Shown: one piece after another, positions 22,600 through 27,270 of the stretch | Layout of the letters: the number at the start of each line of letters is the position of its first letter | How positions within the stretch are numbered: the stretch's first letter is position 1 | Assembly: GCA_905212085.1 (NCBI GenBank) | Contig: CAJMDF010000027.1 | Location: 1 to 27,270, forward strand | Length of the DNA: 27,270 nt | Origin: an uncultured Clostridium sp. | GTDB lineage: Bacteria > Cyanobacteriota > Vampirovibrionia > Gastranaerophilales > Gastranaerophilaceae | Direction of reading: 5' to 3' | Program-made: the position numbers and the translations under genes | Notes under the pieces: model-generated | Database searches by the model: none | Told to the model about the DNA's origin: nothing | Seen by the model: only the letters and a program-made list of their open reading frames with translations

Positions 22600-22947
22600 A
22601 TGGTCTTGCTTGTTCGTTGGATATTATTTGCTTTAGCTATTATTTTTGTCGCTTGGTTAGTACCGGGTATTGAGGTTGAAAATTTTCAAAGTGCAATGCT
22701 CGTAACTGTGATTATTGCTCTTATCAATATTTTTATAAGACCTTTAATTGTATTTATTACTTTGCCGATAAATATTTTGACATTAGGTGTATTTACTTTA
22801 GTTATCAATGCTTTGTTGTTAATGTTGGCTGGTTACCTTGCCCCTGGGGTTGATGTAGAGGGATTTTTAAGCGCATTTATAGGCTCAGTGGTTCTTGCTT
22901 TTTTAGGGTTAATTATTAACATGGTGACATTAGATAAACCAAATTAA
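22600..22947 (+). CDS. Four-TM membrane protein, PF04020 (phage holin 4_2 / YvlD) family
   Basis: A 115-residue integral membrane protein with four hydrophobic segments (about 4-20, 32-46, 50-77 and 89-109). Signatures are INIFIRPLIVFITLPINILTLGVFTLVINALLL and the paired motifs WLVPGIEVENF and YLAPGVDVEGF, which show an internal two-fold repeat. The family is named for a resemblance to phage holins but is widespread in bacteria as a normal membrane protein of unknown function. AAAGGA precedes the start. A terminator follows, so it is probably a single-gene unit. Confidence 0.88.
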   Translation: MVLLVRWILFALAIIFVAWLVPGIEVENFQSAMLVTVIIALINIFIRPLIVFITLPINILTLGVFTLVINALLLMLAGYLAPGVDVEGFLSAFIGSVVLAFLGLIINMVTLDKPN

Positions 22948-22976
22948 AAACAGTTTTTAAAATTTTTGATATTGGT

Positions 22977-23004
22977 AAAAACTCCGATTTTTTCGGAGTT
23001 TTTT
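22977..23004 (+). terminator. Intrinsic terminator
   Basis: AAAAACTCCGA (22977-22987) pairs with TCGGAGTTTTT (22993-23003) around five T, followed by more T. It ends the PF04020 gene. Confidence 0.9.
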
Positions 23005-23020
23005 ATGCTAAACTTTTTTT

Positions 23021-24049
23021 ATGAAAGCTTTAATTTGTGAAAACGGAAAAATTCAAATGGTCGAAAGACCTATGCCTGTAATTAAGAATGCAAAAGATGC
23101 AGTTATAAAAGTTACTTTATCTTCGATTTGTACGAGTGATTTACATATAATTCACGGTTTTGTGCCTTTGGCAAAAAATGGAGTTGTGCTCGGACATGAA
23201 TTTGTAGGAGAAGTTATAGAAACAGGAAGTGATGTTAAAAATTTTGTTAAAGGTGATAGGGTATCTGTAAATTGTGAAACTTTTTGCGGAGAATGTGAAT
23301 TTTGTAAAAAAGGATTTGTGAATAATTGTATAAATGGCGGTTGGGAACTAGGTTGCAAAATTGACGGATGCCAAGCAGAATATGTGAGAGTTCCTTTTGC
23401 GGATAACGGACTTACAAAATTACCTGATAATGTTAGTTATGAAAATGCATTATTTGTAGGGGATATTTTATCAAGCGGTTATTGGGGCGCAGAAATTTGT
23501 GAGATTAAGCAGGGTGATTCAGTTGCTGTGATTGGGGCAGGACCTGTCGGACTTTGCGCAATGCAGTGTGCAAAATTTATGGGCGCAGGTAAAGTTATCG
23601 GGATTGATATTGATGAAAAAAGACTTGAACTTTCTAAAAAATTAGGTTTTGCAGATTTCACAATTAATCCTAATAACTCAGATATTGAAGATATTATCAA
23701 AAATATTACAAATTACGGTGCTGATTCAGTAATCGAGGCTGCAGGTGGTAAAAATACTTTTGAAATGGCCTATAAAATCGCAAGACCAAATGCTATTATC
23801 GCTATTGTTGCTATGTATGAAAAAAATCAAATTCTTCCCTTACCTGAAATGTATGGAAAAAATTTGATTTTTAAAACAGGCGGTGTCGATGCTGTGCATT
23901 GCAAAGACTTAGTCAGATATATTTCAGATGGAAAAATATCCACAGATTTTTTGATTACTCACAGATTTGCATTTAAAGATATCAAAGATGCTTATGAGCT
24001 TTTTGAGCAAAAATCTGATAATTGTTTAAAAATAGCAATTGAATATTAA
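23021..24049 (+). CDS. Zinc-dependent alcohol dehydrogenase (MDR family)
   Basis: A 342-residue medium-chain dehydrogenase. The catalytic zinc site is C37 (SICTSDLH), H59-E60 (GHE) and D148 (FVGDIL). The structural zinc site is C89, C92, C95 and C103. The Rossmann motif GAGPVG is at 172-177, and an acidic D196 at the end of the second strand (VIGIDIDE) favours NAD over NADP. The C-terminal half resembles secondary alcohol dehydrogenases of anaerobes, but the substrate is not certain; a sugar or amino-acid dehydrogenase is possible. No Shine-Dalgarno; TGCTAAACT ends six bases before ATG. The stop overlaps that of the convergent esterase. Confidence 0.88.
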   Translation: MKALICENGKIQMVERPMPVIKNAKDAVIKVTLSSICTSDLHIIHGFVPLAKNGVVLGHEFVGEVIETGSDVKNFVKGDRVSVNCETFCGECEFCKKGFVNNCINGGWELGCKIDGCQAEYVRVPFADNGLTKLPDNVSYENALFVGDILSSGYWGAEICEIKQGDSVAVIGAGPVGLCAMQCAKFMGAGKVIGIDIDEKRLELSKKLGFADFTINPNNSDIEDIIKNITNYGADSVIEAAGGKNTFEMAYKIARPNAIIAIVAMYEKNQILPLPEMYGKNLIFKTGGVDAVHCKDLVRYISDGKISTDFLITHRFAFKDIKDAYELFEQKSDNCLKIAIEY

Positions 24050-25011
24050 TTGTTATTTAATGCGTGACCTAAAAACCTGCAAAGAATTTTATAACCGGCT
24101 TTTGTTGCTTTGCTTTCTTTCAAAGCGTTAAGCAGCATAAAATCATGAATAGTGTTATTAATTCTTACACAAGCTGTATCGACATTTGCTTCTATTAATT
24201 TTCTTGCGAGAGCTTCACCTTCATCTCTTAAAACATCATTTTCTGCAGTAATGATAAGAGTTGGAGGAAGATCTTGTAAATCTTGTAATTCTGCTTTCAA
24301 AGGAGATATAAACATATCATTTTCTTTAATTTCTTTTTTAGGTTTGTAGCAGTCAAAGAAGTATTCCATTGATTTTTTAGTAAGCCATGGACCGTCTTTA
24401 AATTCTTTATAAGATTCTGTATTCATTTCTGAATCTGCTACAGGATAAATAAGGGCTTGGAATAATAGTTTTGGACCGTTTTCAAATTTTGCTTTTATAG
24501 CTGCTGCAATTGCTAAATTCCCGCCTGCACTATCGCCTGCTATTGCAATTTTATTTGTATCAACGTTGTTATCGCTTCCATATTCTGCAAAGTATTTTAC
24601 TGTAGCATATATTTGATTTAGTGCATCAGGATATTTGAATTCAGGAGAACGAGGGTAGTTTACAAATGCTACTGCAGATTTTGTGTAGTTTGCAATTTTT
24701 TTGATAGTCATATCATAAACATCAGCATCTCCCATTACCCAACCGCCGCCATGGCAATAAATTATTACTGGGAGTTTTTTATCGGTATTTCCTTCAGGCC
24801 TGAATATTCTTATGCTGATATCGCCAGCTGTTGTACTGAATATTGTTATATCTTCTGTTTTTGCATTAATTGGTGTATAGAATTCTTTTTGTAATTCACT
24901 TAAAAATTCTCTTGCTTCATCAGGGGTAATTTCATTTAATGGTTTTGTTTTTTTTGTTTCAATGTAATCGATAAATTTTTGAACTGTTTTGTCAAGATTT
25001 GGTTTTGTCAT
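24046..25011 (-). CDS. Alpha/beta hydrolase, hormone-sensitive-lipase type esterase
   Basis: A 321-residue esterase or lipase. The oxyanion motif HGGGW is at 87-91, nucleophile S161 in GDSAGGN, acid D259 in ITAENDVLRDEG, and H289 in TIHDFML. There is no signal peptide, so cytoplasmic. HSL-type enzymes cleave short acyl or acetyl esters; the natural substrate is unknown. Strong binding site AAGGAGG before ATG. It converges on the alcohol dehydrogenase, and the two stop codons overlap. Confidence 0.9.
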   Translation of the reverse strand: MTKPNLDKTVQKFIDYIETKKTKPLNEITPDEAREFLSELQKEFYTPINAKTEDITIFSTTAGDISIRIFRPEGNTDKKLPVIIYCHGGGWVMGDADVYDMTIKKIANYTKSAVAFVNYPRSPEFKYPDALNQIYATVKYFAEYGSDNNVDTNKIAIAGDSAGGNLAIAAAIKAKFENGPKLLFQALIYPVADSEMNTESYKEFKDGPWLTKKSMEYFFDCYKPKKEIKENDMFISPLKAELQDLQDLPPTLIITAENDVLRDEGEALARKLIEANVDTACVRINNTIHDFMLLNALKESKATKAGYKILCRFLGHALNNN

Positions 25012-25147
25012 AGTTCCTCCTTTTTATTAGATTTTTTTCTGAATGGATTTTTATGTCATTACCGTTTTGTAATATCTTTTTTTATTTAATTAATTGCCTG
25101 ATTAGCTAATAGCTTTTTTTTATGGACTGTTTGATGATGTATTCGCT

Positions 25148-25861
25148 ATGAAAAAATTGTTAATTATATTTTTTTTAATGATTGTTGGAATATCTGCTCA
25201 GGCTCAGGATTGTACTTGTGATGAACAAGTTTTGGGCAGAGAACATATGTTCTGCGAAAAAGGGGCATTAAGTAATAATGTTACAATTACCAATTTGAGA
25301 AATATAATTTGTAAGGGTAATGCTTTTAAAGTTGTATTTGATTGTAAATTTTGGTCAGAATGTGCAAAAGCAGGTGATAGAGTTAATTTTTCTGTCCCTG
25401 GTGCCATATATACTCAGGAAGGAACTTTGCTAATACCTGCAGGTTCAAAAGTTGTGGGCACAGTAATAAAAATTGAAAAGCAAAGAATTCCTAACAAAAA
25501 TGCGCGTGTTTATTTGAATTTTGAATGTTTGTTATTACCTGATGGAAGTGCAATTCAAATGTCTGCAAAACCTTTGACAAAAGATTCTTCTCTAAAAGAA
25601 GGCCCTTGGCATACTGCAGGGAAATTGACAGCTTACACATTAGGTCTAGGTATAGTGGGAGCAGGTGCAGGTACCGGTTTTGCATTTATTCCAAATCCTG
25701 CAAAATTGGGTGTTGGTTATGCAATTGGTATTCCTGTCGGTACAGCTGTTGGTTTGATTACGGGGTTAGTTACTCCGGGGCTTAAATATCATGCAAAAGC
25801 AGGTGAAGAAATTACGATAATTTTATGTGATGATTTAGCGATAAAAAAACAATGTGAGTAA
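25148..25861 (+). CDS. Unknown secreted protein with glycine-zipper segment
   Basis: A 237-residue protein with signal peptide MKKLLIIFFLMIVGISAQA. The mature part begins cysteine-rich (DCTCDE, FCEKG, IICKG, DCKFWSEC), suggesting disulfides. It then has a beta-rich segment (AGDRVNFSVPGAIYTQEG, TLLIPAGSKVVGTVIKIEKQ) like the barrel of surface or secretion-associated proteins. Residues about 165-213 are a glycine-rich hydrophobic stretch (GLGIVGAGAGTG, GVGYAIGIPVGTAVGLITG), probably membrane-inserting. I cannot name a family; an envelope role is likely. No clear Shine-Dalgarno. A wobble-paired hairpin follows the stop. Confidence 0.75.
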   Translation: MKKLLIIFFLMIVGISAQAQDCTCDEQVLGREHMFCEKGALSNNVTITNLRNIICKGNAFKVVFDCKFWSECAKAGDRVNFSVPGAIYTQEGTLLIPAGSKVVGTVIKIEKQRIPNKNARVYLNFECLLLPDGSAIQMSAKPLTKDSSLKEGPWHTAGKLTAYTLGLGIVGAGAGTGFAFIPNPAKLGVGYAIGIPVGTAVGLITGLVTPGLKYHAKAGEEITIILCDDLAIKKQCE

Positions 25862-25864
25862 ATA

Positions 25865-25910
25865 TGTCAGCTTGATGTTAGAAATTTCATCGGGCTGACA
25901 ATTTAATTTT
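25865..25910 (+). terminator. Probable terminator hairpin
   Basis: TGTCAGCTTGATG (25865-25877) pairs with CATCGGGCTGACA (25888-25900) over 13 pairs with two T.G wobbles, followed by the T-rich ATTTAATTTT. The G.T pairs make it stable only as RNA read from the plus strand. Confidence 0.65.
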
Positions 25911-25922
25911 ATGGTGAGGATT

Positions 25923-26708
25923 ATGAAAAAAATTTTTTATTTAATTTTAGTATTTTTTATTTTTTGTAATGTAAGTTATGCACAAAATATTAAATTTATT
26001 CAGGTGACGGATGTGCATTTAACTAAAGATAATTCGCAGTATTTGAAAAATTTTATTTTTGACGTAAATGAGAAATTCAGTGATGTAAATTTTATTGTTT
26101 TTACCGGGGATAATATTAATAATGCGAATCCCGAGGATTTAGATACTTTTTTGAGCATTTTAAAACAATCTAAAATAAAGACATATGTTGTAATGGGAAA
26201 TCATGATTTATATAAATCTAAGGGAATGTCAAAAGATTATTATATGCATACAGTAAAGAAAAATTTAGGTCATTATCATAGTTCAAATCCGAATTATGTT
26301 TTTAAAACTGGGAATATCGTTTTTGTTGCAATGAATGGAGTAAAAGAAGTAATCCCAGGTTCTTGCGGTTATTATAGAGAAGCTGAATTAACTTGGCTTG
26401 ATAAAATGCTTTCGAAATATAAAAATAAAAAGGTTGTAATCTTACAGCATTTCCCTTTGCTTGATAATGATACTAAAAACCATGATCTATATAAAAAAGA
26501 TGAGTATGAAAAAATGTTAGCAAAACATGATAATGTGATAGGAGTTGTTTCAGGGCATTATCATGAAAATAGAGAATTAAAAGATGGAAATATCTATCAT
26601 ATTGTTACAAAGAATTTTTCTGATAACAAATATTATAAATTGATAGAAGTAGATGAAAAAAATGATTTGATATATACAATGCTAGTGGATAATAATCAAA
26701 ATAAATAA
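25923..26708 (+). CDS. Secreted metallophosphoesterase, second copy
   Basis: A 261-residue calcineurin-like phosphoesterase with signal peptide MKKIFYLILVFFIFCNVSYA. Metal-site motifs: D30 and H32 (TDVHL), GDNIN (62-66), GNHD (92-95), H176 (LQHFP), and H212/H214 (GHYHE). It is a paralogue of the protein at 14484-15425 with the same layout, but has N instead of the last D in GDxxD. The start at 25923 gives a clean signal peptide and has GGTGAGG just upstream; ATG 25911 would add four residues. Substrate unknown. Confidence 0.87.
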   Translation: MKKIFYLILVFFIFCNVSYAQNIKFIQVTDVHLTKDNSQYLKNFIFDVNEKFSDVNFIVFTGDNINNANPEDLDTFLSILKQSKIKTYVVMGNHDLYKSKGMSKDYYMHTVKKNLGHYHSSNPNYVFKTGNIVFVAMNGVKEVIPGSCGYYREAELTWLDKMLSKYKNKKVVILQHFPLLDNDTKNHDLYKKDEYEKMLAKHDNVIGVVSGHYHENRELKDGNIYHIVTKNFSDNKYYKLIEVDEKNDLIYTMLVDNNQNK

Positions 26709-26723
26709 TAAAAATTTTTATTA

Positions 26724-26752
26724 TTGAAGAAATAAATTTTTAATGCTAATAT
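26724..26752 (+). promoter_or_regulatory. Promoter of the tRNA gene
   Basis: TTGAAG (26724-26729), 17-base spacer ending in TGC (extended -10), TAATAT (26747-26752). Start expected near 26759, leaving about five bases before the tRNA. Confidence 0.65.
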
Positions 26753-26763
26753 AAATTTGCTAT

Positions 26764-26835
26764 AGCGGCATCGTCTAGAGGTTAGGATAGCAGATTCTCA
26801 TTCTGTTGACACGGGTTCAATTCCCGTTGCCGCCG
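26764..26835 (+). tRNA. tRNA-Glu (anticodon CTC)
   Basis: It folds as a cloverleaf: D stem GTCT/GGAT, anticodon stem GCAGA/TCTGT with loop TTCTCAT (anticodon CTC, reads GAG), T stem ACGGG/CCCGT with loop TTCAATT. U8, A14, G18 and G19 are in place. The acceptor stem has six pairs (26765-26770 with 26828-26833). Position 1 (A) faces C72, an unusual mismatch. CCA is not encoded, so it must be added after transcription. The body resembles other bacterial tRNA-Glu. Confidence 0.9.
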
Positions 26836-26859
26836 ATTATTAAGAATTTAGGGATACTT

Positions 26860-27270
26860 ATGTTTGTTTTCTTTGCTTTTTTGATAATATTGTGTGAAAT
26901 TTTTTATATCAGATATAATCAAAAATTTATTCGCAATTATATAGGTATAAATTATCCGACAGAAAAAGTAATATTAAATATTCATCTTCATCCTATAATT
27001 TATGTTTTTCCTTTTATCTTAATTGTGATAACTTATTATTTTTATCAAATTTATTCATTATTAAATTTTATTTTTGTATTTGTTATAGGATTGCTAGTTT
27101 TATTGCTTTGGCTTTTTAGTGTAATTGTACTTTCTGTAAGTTATTGCCTGACAGATAAAAGAGTTATTAAATTATCTTCAATCAAAATATTTAAAAATTT
27201 ATTTTTGGAATTTAATATTCAATATAAAAATATAATTGATTTGAGATTATACAAATACGGTTACAGTACA
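26860..27270 (+). CDS. Membrane protein, bacterial PH-like, cut by window end
   Basis: The reading frame starts at ATG 26860 with AGGGA upstream and stays open for 137 codons to the window edge, so the C-terminus is missing. The N-terminus is a hydrophobic helix (MFVFFAFLIILCEIFYI), then a polar stretch with IHLHP, and two more membrane segments (about 46-63 and 67-95). After these comes YCLTDKRVIKLSSIKIFKN, a pattern typical of the bacterial PH domain (bPH_2 / YdbS-like). Function unknown; it may follow the tRNA on the same transcript. Confidence 0.7.
   Translation, partial: MFVFFAFLIILCEIFYIRYNQKFIRNYIGINYPTEKVILNIHLHPIIYVFPFILIVITYYFYQIYSLLNFIFVFVIGLLVLLLWLFSVIVLSVSYCLTDKRVIKLSSIKIFKNLFLEFNIQYKNIIDLRLYKYGYST

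Noticed and set aside
22600..22947. Prophage holin as evidence of a prophage
   Set aside because: The PF04020 family is a common chromosomal membrane protein, and no phage genes are nearby.

Overview
The window is a low-GC bacterial chromosome segment. Gene content and style suggest an uncultured relative of the non-photosynthetic cyanobacterial lineage (Vampirovibrionia/Melainabacteria, possibly Gastranaerophilales). The reasons are the prepilin N-terminus FTLAEVLITLGIIGVVAAMT, the many small secreted TPR and metallophosphoesterase proteins, and the mix of Shine-Dalgarno starts with apparently leaderless ones. This placement is an inference; no rRNA gene is present to confirm it.

Region 1-553 is non-coding and dense in palindromes. 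Its core is two homologous structured elements in inverted orientation (113-206 on +, 233-363 on -). They share loop and joint sequences, while their stems differ in sequence but stay complementary. The minus-strand copy carries a TA-flanked hairpin insertion. Two unrelated perfect hairpins flank the pair. A consensus promoter at 486-515 then starts a long operon.

Region 554-7557 is the classic rpmF/fatty-acid cluster: an 83-aa unknown, DUF177/YceD, rpmF (L32 with a charged tail), plsX, fabH, a 75-aa unknown, fabD, fabG, acpP (with its own promoter) and fabF. The cluster order matches that of Escherichia coli except for the two extra small genes. A bidirectional terminator closes it. Convergent to it is a large SF1 helicase with a C-terminal nuclease-like domain (7613-10732).

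Region 10733-12869 holds a tRNA CCA-adding/poly(A) polymerase family gene, then a short ORF containing a run of ten G, then a type IV pilin-like gene. This layout looks like a phase-variable locus. Region 12875-16354 is a minus-strand set: TPR protein, secreted metallophosphoesterase, MBL-fold hydrolase, small TPR protein. A YD-repeat-like protein diverges at 16434.

Region 17031-20179 carries thrC, an unknown membrane protein, hom and a small unknown on the minus strand (threonine branch). Region 20310-22005 has divergent HD-domain and GGDEF genes sharing a 65-bp promoter region, then a secreted parvulin. Region 22063-25011 contains a small membrane protein, a four-TM PF04020 protein, a zinc alcohol dehydrogenase and an HSL-type esterase. 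The right end holds a secreted glycine-rich protein, a second secreted metallophosphoesterase, tRNA-Glu(CTC) and the start of a bacterial-PH-like membrane protein cut by the window edge.
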